From Rhea pennata (Eukaryota; Chordata; Aves; Rheiformes; Rheidae), in NCBI RefSeq assembly GCF_028389875.1, contig NC_084663.1, positions 19,544,666 through 19,608,665 of the forward strand: 64,000 bases of DNA, given 5' to 3'. The number at the start of each line of letters is the position of its first letter. Within the stretch, counting starts at the first letter, position 1. This document shows, in pieces, positions 50,566 to 61,721 of the stretch. The position numbers were made by a program, and so were the translations under genes. The notes beneath the pieces are model-generated. The model was given only the letters and a program-made list of their open reading frames with translations. It ran no database searches and was not told where the DNA came from.

Positions 50566-50620
50566 AGGGGTATAGCTCAGTGGTAAAGCGTTTGACTGCA
50601 GATCAAATCTGAGTGCCCCT
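50566..50620 (+). pseudogene. tRNA-Cys(GCA) pseudogene lacking variable loop and T arm
   Basis: The 5' 40 nt follow vertebrate tRNA-Cys closely: AGGGGTATAGCTCAGTGGTA, AAGCGTTTGACTGCAGATCAA with anticodon GCA in the loop. It then jumps straight to AATCTGAGTGCCCCT, the 3' side of the T stem and acceptor. About 14-16 nt are missing, and in normal tRNA-Cys the missing part is bounded by two TCAA copies, so a deletion between short direct repeats explains it. Box A is intact and box B is gone; acceptor ends still pair (AGGGG/CCCCT with one offset). Not functional. Confidence 0.85.
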
Positions 50621-50641
50621 TTCAGGGCTTGTTTTCATGTG

Positions 50642-50714
50642 GGCTCCATAGCTCAGGGGTTAGAGCACTGGTCTTGTAAACCAGGGGTCGTGAGTTCAAA
50701 TCTCACTGGAGCCT
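50642..50714 (+). tRNA. tRNA-Thr (anticodon TGT), structurally intact
   Basis: A 73-nt sequence folding into a perfect cloverleaf. Acceptor GGCTCCA (50642-50648) pairs with TGGAGCC (50707-50713), discriminator T at 50714. D stem GCTC/GAGC; anticodon stem CTGGT/ACCAG closing loop CTTGTAA, anticodon TGT at 50675-50677; T stem GTGAG/CTCAC around TTCAAAT. Relative to the usual vertebrate tRNA-Thr(TGT), as I remember it, both sides of the T stem differ by compensating changes (C-G to T-A), which suggests it stayed under selection or derives from a functional variant. Box A TAGCTCAGGGG and box B GAGTTCAAATC are present. A possible Pol III terminator TTTT lies at 50740-50743. Confidence 0.9.
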
Positions 50715-50920
50715 GTGCAAGAGGGAGTGTGGCAGTGGCTTTTACCCTGTGAACTGGTAAAATGATGGTGGCACCGGGCTTCAAGGAAGGCCACCAGCAA
50801 GAAAGGCAAGACTTGGCTGAATGGAGCATTTGCTACTGGTAGGAGTGCAGGTGTTGGGTTATTTAGAGAAGGGAAAGAAAGAGGGGAGGGTTAATGCTGC
50901 CTTCCCCAAGGTTTTTAGGA

Positions 50921-51001
50921 GGTGAGGTGGCCGAGCGGTTAAGGCGATGGACTGCTAATTCATTGTGCTCCACACGCATGGGTTCGAAACCCACCCTCAT
51001 G
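50921..51001 (+). tRNA. tRNA-Ser (anticodon GCT), slightly degraded and partly duplicated
   Basis: GGTGAGG acceptor, box A TGGCCGAGCGG, anticodon stem ATGGA/TTCAT around CTGCTAA (anticodon GCT), long variable arm (TGTG CTCC ACA), T arm with box B GGTTCGAAACC (50981-50991), then CCCTC. This is class II tRNA-Ser by its wording and its variable arm. The last acceptor bases are replaced: after CCCTC the sequence restarts at ATGGACTGC, the beginning of an exact 52-bp duplication, so the acceptor stem has a mismatch and a wobble at its end; the first T-stem pair is also lost (A-C). Probably a pseudogene, or functional only if trimmed correctly. Confidence 0.75.
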
Positions 51002-51050
51002 GACTGCTAATTCATTGTGCTCCACACGCATGGGTTCGAAACCCACCCTC
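50947..51050 (+). repeat. Exact 52-bp tandem duplication inside tRNA-Ser
   Basis: 50947-50998 and 50999-51050 are identical over 52 bp: anticodon arm, variable arm, T arm and start of the 3' acceptor. Two box B copies result (50981-50991 and 51033-51043). Full identity implies a recent event. Confidence 0.97.
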
Positions 51051-51063
51051 AGTCCCAGCCTTT

Positions 51064-51255
51064 GGGAGTTACTGAGCGCTGGCACAGGTGAGCGCTGCCA
51101 CAACCCCTAGAGGGTTGTGGAGTCTCCATCCCTGGAGATGTTTGAAACCTGCCTGAATGTGATCCTTGCAATGTGCTCTAGGTAACCATGCTTGAGGAGA
51201 GGGCTGGACTAGATGATCTCCAGAGGTCCCTTCTAACCTCAACCATTCTGTGATT
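51064..51255 (+). mobile_element. CR1 LINE 3' end, sense, abutting the tRNA array
   Basis: Begins GAGTTACTGAGCGCTGGCAC, the CR1 stretch before the 3' UTR, about 14 bp after the second tRNA-Ser unit, and runs through GGTTGTGGAGTCTCCATCCC, GGAGATGTTTGAAACCTGCC, CTGGACTAGATGATCTCCAG, AGGTCCCTTCTAACC and ATTCTGTGATT. Near its start TGAGCGCTGGCACAGG is followed by a near copy TGAGCGCTGCCACAAC (51073-51104), a 16-bp duplication. About 190 bp, the same subfamily as the 56.3-kb copy. Confidence 0.93.
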
Positions 51256-54200
51256 TTTGGTGAAAATGGTTCTCCCTTATACTCTAAATGTTCTACTCTG
51301 TATTTTGATATTTGATCATTAATTAAAGACTGCTGCCCACATCTTTTAAATCCTGGGTGAATGTTCCAACTGGAACATTAAAAAAATGATTTTTAATAAA
51401 GTTTCTAAATATCTAGCTTAATGAACGTTTATGTTGTGCTACAGGGTGGAACAATGTTAACAATGGAGCTTCAGCTGGTCATTTTAATGACTGAAAGCGC
51501 AATATTGGAAATTACAAGTTTAGGTTTGGAATCTCTCTGTTAAATAAGGATGATCTGTGACATCCTCATCGGAATATTAGCAAATGTGTTGGTGAAAAAA
51601 ATATAGGGAAAAGACTGTCACTGAGCTATGAATTCGCATTTTTCACGGTCAGAATTATTTAGGAAATTTAACCCAAGTTCAAAAATAGAAAGACTAATAC
51701 CTGTGGGAGCTACTGAAGGAAATTACTTTCTCATCTTGATGTTGAATCTTTTAAAGATTTATAAATGACTCTTAAATATCAAATTGTTCAGGTAAGTTAC
51801 ATAAATTGATAACAGATCAGTTAGGGTTTTTTATAAAAGAATACTTGATTACAATCAATTAATTAATTAATTATCCTTCCTTTGAGTTTTGAGTACTATT
51901 ATTAATCCTGGGCCTTATTTTGAAGGAAAGATGGCTGCACATTTACACATTTCTGAACACCTCAAGCTCAGATGTGCTTGCTGCTATGAGTACTGTTAAT
52001 AGGCGAGGAAGGCAATGGAAATGCTACAACCCACTAAACTTTGCCAATAATTGCCATGAACTTCTAAATTTTGCAACTGTATTATACACTACTGATACTT
52101 ACATTGTTGTCCTCTCTTACCCGAGGTCTTTTTGTACACCATTGCTTCAAGAATGACTACCTCAAATTGAATATGTATACTGTAAATAATTTTCACTCCT
52201 GTTAGTTGTGTTGATGTGTGTGGTTTTGGCCCACAATTTTTTAATTCTTCTAAATCTTTCTAGTGTTCTATTTTTAATTTAGTTACAGTATCTCTCATAG
52301 TATTATTGTAATAATATTTAGCACCTTATATAAAATAATGCTTTGCATCATCAAAGAAATTTGCAAACAGTAACTGAGTAATCTGAAGCATTACCTGTAA
52401 AGGTAATTAAAGCGCTGCGTAAGTGCTGCTTCTTCCAGACCATTAATGTAGAACATGTTAAATGTGCCCTAAGTAAATACTTTGCAGTGAATATCAATAT
52501 ACTGTTATTTATCACTCCATCTTTATAGATACGTAGTCAAGGTTTAGGTCTGTCAAATTATGGTCACGTCTCAGTGACCATGCGAATTGTCTCAGTTTCT
52601 AGTACATGAAGAAAAGTATTAAATCCTGGAATCCATACATGTTCTTACTTCCTTCATGAATTTTACAATTCCATCAAAGCAGTGAACACTTTTGTCCTAT
52701 AATTTCTGTTCTTTGTAAATGACTTAGATGAATTGGGTCAAGATTTCTCCAGTTACGTGAATGTACACACACATACAGACACACACAAAATACATATATA
52801 TGAAATATATATTTGGATTAACATTGTAGTACATCTTTTTAGTTCATTTAGATTTTAGTCATATATAACTTCTACTTCCTTGAGTATCAATTCCAGAACA
52901 GTTGCTTCAAGTCAATACTGATGTCTTAATATTTTTCTAATTATTCTTATTTTTGCTCTGTTACTCTTATCTTGTCTTTGTCAATAACTATTTATGAACA
53001 TGTTTTTTTTCTTTTTTCTTCTGTTCCTTAGTTTCATTAATTTTCTTTAAAGAATTATTTCCTTTTCCATACCTCTTTTTTTTAATTCATCTTATGTTCA
53101 TCTATTCCTTCTCCCAGTATCCCTCTTAGTGGTTCTAATAAGGTATTAATCAGTAATAAATTCCACTATAACTTTGCCTACAGTTGGAACAAACACCTAA
53201 TTCCTATCTAATTTATGTTATGTTTGTCCCAAACATCCTATTAACTCTAGTCTTCTTTCTCCCACATAATTACCAGGTAAGTTGCAGGATCATAATCGAA
53301 CACAATTTTTCCTTTAAGAGGAAAACTTTCTCTAATATGTTTGTGACTTTGAAAAATGGTAATACATAGGAGGACTGAAAAAGGAAATTATTGGGAATCT
53401 ATATTATTTGAAATCAATGATTTTCTATGTCTGTTCTTCTATGGATATGGCAAGACGTTTTAACTAACTAGGATTCCTTAGCTAATTTAACATTCTTCTT
53501 ATTTTTGAATCTCCTTTTATATAGCTGCATAAAATTACTTCCATTCCTAACTGGTAGTTTAAAATCCATCTTTAATATAGATCGTTGGGTCACCCTCCAG
53601 TCAGTATTTCCCTTATTCTCTTTTGCTATATTTGTATATTTTGTAGGACTACTATTCTCACACTGTGTTCCTAACCCTGTTAGCACATTCTTTGCAGGCG
53701 GTCCATCTGCTGTTCGCACTTTCTATGAGGCCTACTTTTATTAATTTTTTAGTAAAATTTTTATATTATTATATACATTAATCAGTTCTGTAATAAAATC
53801 AACAATCTTCAGATACTAATTCCATTTTAAGGAGACTATTAGTACCAGTGAACATCCCCAGAGATTATGATCTATCTATAAAACAGGTAGTAGTGTTGCA
53901 CGCTCCACTAATATATTTCAAATTTTTCCTAGAAACATTACAGAGAGCCACAGCAAACCACTTTTGCCTAAATTTTTTGTGCTTCCTTATTTCCAACAAA
54001 GGCTGCCATTGAAGGTTTAGTATATTTTTCTGCAATGAGAAGTCTTACCTAGAAGCAACTAAAATAGAATATTTATTCATTTCTCATAGGCCACCAAACA
54101 CTCACCAGATAGTATTGACTGCGAGGCATTGCTGAGCTTACTTGGTTAAGACTGGCAAATTAGAGGTGAAGGGCTCTGCAGCTCAGATGAATTTAGTGTT

Positions 54201-56290
54201 CTTTTCTAACATTTCGTTCTAAAATCATTATGGCAGTATTACTCTCTGAATATGAGCTTTTCTCAAGGGCGAAGGGGTCAGTAAATGACAGAGGCTGAGA
54301 CTAGTGTGTGTATATTCTTCTTTGCACTTGGACTTTTTTTTCTAATCTACACTACTGAAAATCATTACAGAGCTAGACTGTATCCAAAAACTGGGGCAAG
54401 GAAAGACATGATATTTAAGATATCATTTGGCCAAAAGCTAATTTAGAATATAGACAGTGTCCTATATGGACAAACATATCTAATAGATGGATTTCTACAT
54501 GGAACAGAACTAAAATATCAGTGTATTTCAATATATTTTTAATAACTTACTAGATCAGTAGGTATGCATGATTAAATGAATGCTATCTTTATTTTTAGTG
54601 TTATTTCTCATTAATGCTACGCCTTTCATGAAATATTATCTTAAAAGTGATGGCAGGCTTTGTCTTTGAGATAATAAATGATGTGTAACTGAATTCTCTG
54701 TTACATTCCATGAACTTCTGAAATTTACTGTGGTAAATGATTTTTTACATATTTTAACTGAGAAAAACTGTTGAAATGGAGTTATACTGGAAGAGTAAAT
54801 TGCTATTTTCCAAAGGAACAAACCTGTTTCCACTTCATTTATACCTCATTAAAAGCAGTAGAGTTATTCCTGATTTCATTTTATTAATGAAGATAATTAG
54901 CTCTTGTATTTCAAAAAACATATATATTTCACTTTTAAATGTGTTTTTATTGGGATAATAAAGACAGAAAAAGCACACTAGGAAAAATATTGTATTAATC
55001 ATCATTTTAAAAAATTTTTAATTGATTATGACGTTCAAAGCTGACGTTCTTCAAATATGATATTCTTATATTCTATAGCCATCCATACAATGTGTAATAC
55101 TATCATATACTATCATAAAACTTCAGAGGAAAATGAAAGAGCCTTGGAAATTATTTAGAAAAACCATACTGATTTTGGTTTGATTCAAAAGATTTAAAAT
55201 ACACTGCTGACATGTAATTAGGATTCAAGCTGAAATCTACAAAACTATAATGACTTTGTTTCTATCTACAGTTGTATATATACACAAAACTAACCCATGG
55301 AACAAAATTATCCCTAATTATCCATAATCTATTAAACTTAATGATTTAATCATAATCATGATTATTATAATTAATTACAGTATATCCATAATCATCTAGA
55401 CAGTTGGAAGTAGTTATTAGCATCATGCATTACATTTTAAACATCACAATTCAGCTTTGTTCTAATTTTATAAAGGTATCTGCAGTAAGTAAAAACTTCA
55501 CATTAATCTAGTTACATTATTACACTTAACCACTGCATGTCAGCAGGTAGACATCTTACAAAATATTGGTGTTTCCTTATAAATAAATATCTTTTGATAT
55601 TATCATGCTTTGTCTTTTCTTTCTTCAGTCTGTTGGTAATGAAACTTGTTTTGGGTTTTTGTTTCAGTTAAATAACTCTACTGAAAAAAGTGGTTTTGAA
55701 AAGTCTGGGTTTTTTTAGCCTATGGGTATTTTACCTATATATACATGATGTTTTATTATCTAAAATATTTTAAGTGATGTATTTTTTATACTAAAATGGA
55801 GGAAAGCCTTGAAAGTATTACGTTTTATTAATGGACTAGAATGTACTAGAAATTTGCCATCAATGAAAAGTTAAAAACAGAATTTGCACTTGCCAGCAAC
55901 ATATGACCTTGATATTTCCTTTTTTTTTTTAATTGAAATTAAAGTAGCTCCAGAAAATAATACAATTTAATGATATTCCAGCATGTACCTGTTCTAAAGA
56001 GTCGTAAGCCTTCCCAATAGCACATTTTAAAGGAAAAGCTATTCTGTACCATGACCTTGAGTCTTAAAAAGAGTAAAGGATGCAAAGATTCATTTTGTAC
56101 TTTAACAAGTTATAGCTAGAGCTCTGCCCAGTTTAGAGGTAAGAAATCGTTCTCCTGGGTTAAACCATATCTTGCCAGAAATAATGGCCTGTAACAGATG
56201 CTTAGGGAAAAGCAGAAAATAAAATATGTGTAGAGTTGATCTTCTAAACTGCAAAAGTTTGACCTGAAGAAACAGGCCTGAGATTTCTTA
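51256..56290. other. AT-rich stretch, nothing recognised
   Basis: Unique-looking DNA with an (AATT)n run at 51856-51873, CA-rich bits near 52770-52790 and a 14-bp palindrome ATAATCATGATTAT at 55352-55365. Open frames are short and unrecognised. Confidence 0.45.
51856..51873. repeat. (AATT)n microsatellite
   Basis: Four to five AATT units. Confidence 0.8.
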
Positions 56291-57003
56291 GGGTTGATCT
56301 GTTGGAGAGCAGCTCTGCAGAAAACAATCTGGGAGTTCTGGGGGACAGCGAGTTGACCAGGAGCCCACAACGTATCTCACGGCAAAGAAGTCCAAGGGTA
56401 TCCTAGGCTGCGTTGGGCAGAGCATTGCCAGCAGGTCGAGGGAGGTGATCCTCCCCTTCTACTCAGCCATGGTGAGGCCACATCTGGAGTACTGTGTCCA
56501 GTTCTGGGCTTCCTAGTGTAAGAGAGACATGGAGCTATTGGAGTGAGTCCAGAAAAGGTCTACTAAGATGATGAAGAGAACTGGAACATCTCTCGTGTGA
56601 AGAAAGGGTAAGAAAGGTGAGACTGTTCAGCTAGAAATGAAATGGTTGAGGAGAGGATCTTACCTATATGTATAAGTATCTGAAGGGAGAATGCAGAGCG
56701 GATGGGGCTAAACTTTGCTTAGTGGTGCCCAGTGACAGGATAAGAGCCAATGGACACAAACTGAAACACAGGCAATTCCGTCTGAACATGAGAAAAAAAA
56801 AATTCTTTACTCTGAAGGTGACTGAGCACTGACAAAAGTTGTCCAGAGAGGCTGTCGAGTCTCCTTCCTTGAGAATATTTAAAAGCCTTCTGGACACAAT
56901 CCTGGGCAATGTGCTCTAAGTGACCCAGCGTTAGCAGAAGGGTTGGACTAGATGATCTCCAGAGGTCCCTTCCAACCTCGATCATTCTGTGATTCTGTGA
57001 TTC
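56291..57003 (+). mobile_element. CR1 LINE, 5'-truncated, sense strand
   Basis: About 0.7 kb from the RT C-terminal region to the 3' terminus. Recognisable blocks in order: [18 protein letters not shown] start, GCCAGCAGGTCGAGGGAGGT, TACTCAGCCATGGTGAGGCC, GTGTCCAGTTCTGGGCTTCC followed by an in-frame TAG, TATCTGAAGGGAGAATG, GTGGTGCCCAGTGACAGGAT, GGTGACTGAGCACTG, GTTGGACTAGATGATCTCCA, AGGTCCCTTCCAACC and a clean end ATTCTGTGATTCTGTGATTC (56984-57003). Coding part riddled with stops and small indels. The well-kept terminal octamers make it the best reference in this window for the CR1 3' end used by the SINEs. Confidence 0.95.
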
Positions 57004-58791
57004 TCGAGTTGAAGATCACATTTCAACCAAAGACCTTAATGTCCTTGATGGACATGTAATCTCTTTTAAAATTCATTATACGTTTATTTTCTTCAGTATT
57101 CTGTGGCCATGATTTCCACAATATAATTGTACCCTACTTTTGAAAATACTAAATATCATATATTTTAAATTTCCAAATTTTTTTTCCAAATTATTTTAAA
57201 ATGAGAGATAAAGTGTATTCCCAATCTGCTTTTCCATTTTTGTCATGATGTTGTATCTCTCCACTGAATTCCTCCTTTTGTGTCTCTTTCAAGCTGAGAA
57301 GTCATGTACTTTGTAGTTTATTTAGACTTAGTTACTGCAGATTTGTCTAAAAAGCATCTCATCATGTTCTGAAAAAGCCAAATGATGAGAGAATATATGA
57401 CAAAGAAACTCACTGTGAATGACTGTAAAGTATCCACAGCTAGATGAAGGATTAAAGTATGTTCACAGTGATATATTCTAAAATAATGAGGCGAGGAGAG
57501 GAAGCAATTTAGTTAAATTATGAAAAGACATCACAATACAAAATGTTTTGAAGGATAGAAATAAAAGTGCGCATCTGATTACTAATGTTACTGAGTGAGA
57601 TTAAAACGTGCAATAAATATCAATCGTCTGTCTCTTGACATAAGACAACAAACTAACTTTCTAGGTTTGCAGTTTGGGTTGAATAATGTCCCATTATAGA
57701 GACTTGCACAGAATATATAACTAATTTTATGTTTCTGAATATCAAGCTAGTTTTCTGATAAGAGGTGATGGTGGTTATGTTGCTGAAAACAAAATAATTT
57801 CCAAAGTAAACCAGAAAAATACATATTCTTGTGATGATTATTCCTGGAAAAGCTAGTAGGCAGAAGAAACTGTGGTAATTAGAGATAGACTGTAAAGTTT
57901 TGTTTATAAATGCACAGAATTGTAAGTAAATGGAAAAATTAATATCAGTTCAAAAGAATAAGAACGCAATACTTGCCAAAAAAAAAAAAAAGAAAAGAAA
58001 ATGATAAGGCACAAATTGTCATGAAACAGAACAGCAATAGTGATTTTGTTATTCTTTAAATAAAGCTATTAATCAATTTATTTGCTTAAAGCTCTTAAAA
58101 AGTTATGGTTTAAAGAATCAGACAAGCTAACAAAGAAATAACTGTAAGAGAGAGATTGCCAAGGCACATTATTTTCAGAGCAGAGCTGTGAAACTTTATG
58201 GCTAATTCTGCGGGAATTGTTCTGACAGCAGCTGGCGGAGAGGCTGGCTTCTTGACAGTATTAGTGGTGCCAGATAACAGTTTTCAAATCTATGTGAGCT
58301 TTGGTTTTCTGAAGAGGAAAACACTTTGGAAGTATTCATTGCTTATAGGTGAGATGCAGACAAGTTGAAAAATCTTGTATTGATTCACATTCTGCTCACT
58401 TCAAATGGGTTGGCTGCACTGCAGAAGAAATCAGTGCAGTGTTGGCCTAAAGCATTATTTTTGCCTGAGGGCGATGTAGCATATTTTCATGTTTATGTTG
58501 CTGGTAAGTGTCTTAAGGATTCTAAGGTGGTGCAAAGAAATATATTTTACATGCTCAGAGTTTAGCTAAGTGTAACAACTCCAGGTAGAGAAATCAATAT
58601 TTCAAAAAGTTCAAACTATTATAGCAAAAGAAAAGGGTCATATGATTGTGGGTGAAGTCACACCACGGCTCTGACACACTATGTCTGTCTGTCAGCATGG
58701 CCCATCTAGTAATCACCTGGAGAAGGACTAAAGCACTTCAGAAAAATGCAGGTTCAGAAGTAGAGGCTGGAGCTTGTGTTGCCTTCCTGTG
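57004..58791. other. AT-rich stretch, nothing recognised
   Basis: Unique-looking DNA with a short A14 tract (57978-57991). On the minus strand the part next to 58791 would be the 3' UTR of the candidate exon that follows; no AATAAA close behind the stop was noted. Confidence 0.4.
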
Positions 58792-59201
58792 TTATTTAGA
58801 ACCTTCATTGGGTATTGTTACTCCATCTGACTCCTGTACTTTGAAACTGTAATGGGAAAAATCAATTCCTACAAAGAAATTACAGTTTCCATGGCTGCAA
58901 GAAATGTTAATCACCACATCTGAATTCATATCAAAGGCACATTGTATAGTGGTGGCTGTGGCCCCATGGCTGGTCATGTGAATAGAAGTTCGTATATTCA
59001 GTCTGGCTGCTACAACTCCCCCAGTGCCTTCACAAACCCACCTATGCACAGAGTAGGTCAGAGTGGTGCAGAGACATTCACAGATGCCAGCCGTCTCTCT
59101 CAGCTCTCTCTGGTGGAACATGGTCCCACCACCAGCAATATTCAGGATATAAAGTTGAGTTGGTACATTGTATGGATTACCCTTGGGGAAGCATAAGTGT
59201 G
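58792..59201 (-). other. Candidate terminal coding exon, unidentified
   Basis: On the minus strand a 27-T tract (59237-59211) is followed by CCCATTCAG, a textbook polypyrimidine tract plus acceptor, and from the next base the frame stays open for about 136 codons to a TAA at 58794-58792. The exon would begin with two bases completing a split codon. The protein is not AT-driven: it is rich in Cys, Thr, Gly and Asn, with Cys-x-Cys-x-Cys spacing (GICECLC), Trp-Val-Cys-Glu-Gly-Thr-Gly-Gly, a Cys near the middle and Cys-x4-Cys (SCSHGNC) near the end, plus Asn-x-Ser/Thr sites, as in an extracellular domain. I do not recognise the family. Opposite reading: the A27 on the plus strand is a retrocopy tail, but no AATAAA or coding frame supports that. 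Either could be chance. Confidence 0.3.
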
Positions 59202-59210
59202 CTGAATGGG

Positions 59211-59237
59211 AAAAAAAAAAAAAAAAAAAAAAAAAAA
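59211..59237. repeat. Homopolymer A27 (T27 on the minus strand)
   Basis: Twenty-seven A; see the candidate exon, for which it would be the polypyrimidine tract. Confidence 0.95.
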
Positions 59238-61481
59238 TTCTAGAGAGAGATTAGTTTCCCAAGGCTAAAGTTAGTCTTAGTGACTGCCAAATTTAGTAAC
59301 ATTCATGGTCAGAAAATAATGACATTGCTGGAATCTGCCTTTTGTTTCACCTAAGTGGCACAGTTTGCGTGGAATGGCCTCACTCTACATTAAAGGATCA
59401 GACCTTTTTTGCTAAACACTTAATTGTTTCTTTGAGATTTCTGTTGTATTTACACAAAGAAAAGAATCAAAATTTATTACAATTCTAAGTTCTCTTTTCA
59501 TAAAGATAACATTCTTAGTATAGGTTATAGTTTACTTAAACTTATATTCCATACTCATACGGAATTAATATGACAACTATAATCATATGTTCTTTTAAAT
59601 AAACAAACAAAAGTATTCTTAGACTTCTGTTTCATCAACGACTCAAGAGGCCATAGTTTGAAATTCTTAGACATTATGCTATTTAGCAAAATGATAAGCT
59701 TATGGAAAGCTTCTTCACTACACGTAAATACCTTGATCTGCCATGGCTAGTTACAGAAGAGTCTAGGAAAGGTTTGTGAGCTGAATTCCCAGGTTCCATC
59801 TTCTGATCACACAGATTTTTCTGCAGCCTGTCTTCCAAACAGCTGTCACCCAGCCAGTAGTGCCTTACGCCAGATTTTAGACTGTGATAACTTCTCTGCG
59901 TGGTCACAGATGGGTGATGGATAGTTCCTGGCACAAGCTATGGATGATTATGTATTAAAAAAAAAGATAATGATAATTAACTAAGCATTTGGGAGCTTTT
60001 CTTTCTCTTCCACTTGCCAGAGAGTTGAAGGCAGTTCCTAATCACTATCACTGTGATTTGGTAGGTGGAGATTTCTCTATTCCTCTTTTATACTTGTTTT
60101 TAAGTTTTTCTTCTTTTATTTTGTTTTTGTTCATGTGGTGAAATCCATACGTTATCTCTTGATAAATTCTGGAATGTTGCTGTCTACTTTCTCATCTCTT
60201 GATGCAGATTAAGACTTGGAAGCATATTAATGTTCTCTCTGCCATCCATACATATCACATCATAACATTGACCTGAAGAAAGTACAGAGGCATTGGCTGA
60301 CTTGCGAAGAAGCCTGAGTAGTATGTCCTTGTTGATACTAACAAATCTAAAAAACATAGGGGTACTAGTGCTCAAAAATTTTGAGTTTGCTGGTTTTTTT
60401 GTTTGCTGTTCTGAAATGCTTGATAATTTTATCATATCAAAATAAAATATTTTGGAAATGTCCAGCAACTACTTCAATTATGACAGTTACTGCTGGCTTC
60501 CTTTTTAAGTTTTCACTTATAATCATTAAAAATATTAATATCTGTAACATCTTGCAGGATACATTTTGGGGAGGATGTGACAGAAGATTGAGGTTAATTG
60601 TAACAAGAATGTAGAAAAGATCAGATTCTAAAATAATCTAGAGCTTAGGTGAAAGTACAGATTTTTGTGAATGCTGAGGGTAGGATTTGTTTAACTTATT
60701 TCTGTAAAAGTTAGGCATCAAATCACAACCATTGGTCTTAGCTTCCTAGATGGCAAATAAAGGGACATCTCAACAGGGAAATTCATAACTTTGTTTCAAT
60801 CTGAGGTAAATAAACCTTGGAAAGTTCGAACTTTTTTTCTTACATACCCATTGATTATAAAGTGTAGTTAGATTACATCACCAGTTTCCAAACTTAGCAA
60901 AGAACAACCTCTCCCTGCAAATAAAATCTCTGAAAAGGAATAAACCCCCTGACAGTTTCACTAACGACAGTTTTGCTATTGTAGGGTCGAGAATTTCGAT
61001 CTTTTCTTTTACCTAAGGAGCCATTACTTGCAGCTCCTAACTTCAGACTTTGAAATATGAAAATGAAGGTTACTCTCAACCTGAATTTTCTCTGAATTTT
61101 CTTTAGAAATTTATAATCTCTTAATTTAAAGACAGTGTGGCCCAGAAACTGCACATCTGTTTGATTTATTTCTTTGATAAATAGTTCTAGAGACTCACAA
61201 TAAGCCACATTCTGATGATTTGACACAGAAATCTAGATCCCTTTGAGTACATGAGAAGAACAGATGAAAAACAAAATCTCCTTTAGATAACAACGGAACT
61301 GGGCAATTGTTTCTCAAATCTGCCAAATACTATTAGTCAGTTAAACGAGAATATCAAATTAACAAGAGCTTAGACATCACATGTAAGTTTTCCTTTTATT
61401 CACAGATAAATCAGTGAAAATTTTGCTACTAATGTTTTAGGAGCAGGATCCAGCTATATATCATAAACATTTTCTTCTATC
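59238..61481. other. AT-rich stretch, nothing recognised
   Basis: Open frames at 59683-59934 (-), 60184-60468 (-), 60381-60614 (+) and 60894-61226 (-) have no recognisable domain; no repeat recognised. Confidence 0.45.
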
Positions 61482-61502
61482 TTTTTTTTTTTTTTTTTTT
61501 TT
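61482..61502. repeat. Homopolymer T21
   Basis: Twenty-one T. Confidence 0.95.
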
Positions 61503-61716
61503 GGCATTCTCTTCAACATACATTTAAATGCAAAGTTATAATCAAATCTAATTTTATCTTCTCTACACTTCTTAGTCATCACAATCTAATCGTTTCCATT
61601 AAAAAAAAAATATGAAACACTCCATTTTTTAGACATTCATACCTTCTGGACATTCCCCCCACATGTACACACCCCATGAATTCCCTTTGAGACAAAAGTC
61701 TGTTTTGTGACACAAG

Positions 61717-61721
<5 letters not shown>

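Noticed and set aside
50715..50920. A fourth tRNA between tRNA-Thr and tRNA-Ser
   Set aside because: No box A/box B pair or cloverleaf seen in this 200-bp spacer.
56116..56985. Minus-strand open frames over the 56-kb CR1
   Set aside because: The sense strand carries CR1 blocks through to the terminal octamers; the antisense frames are incidental.
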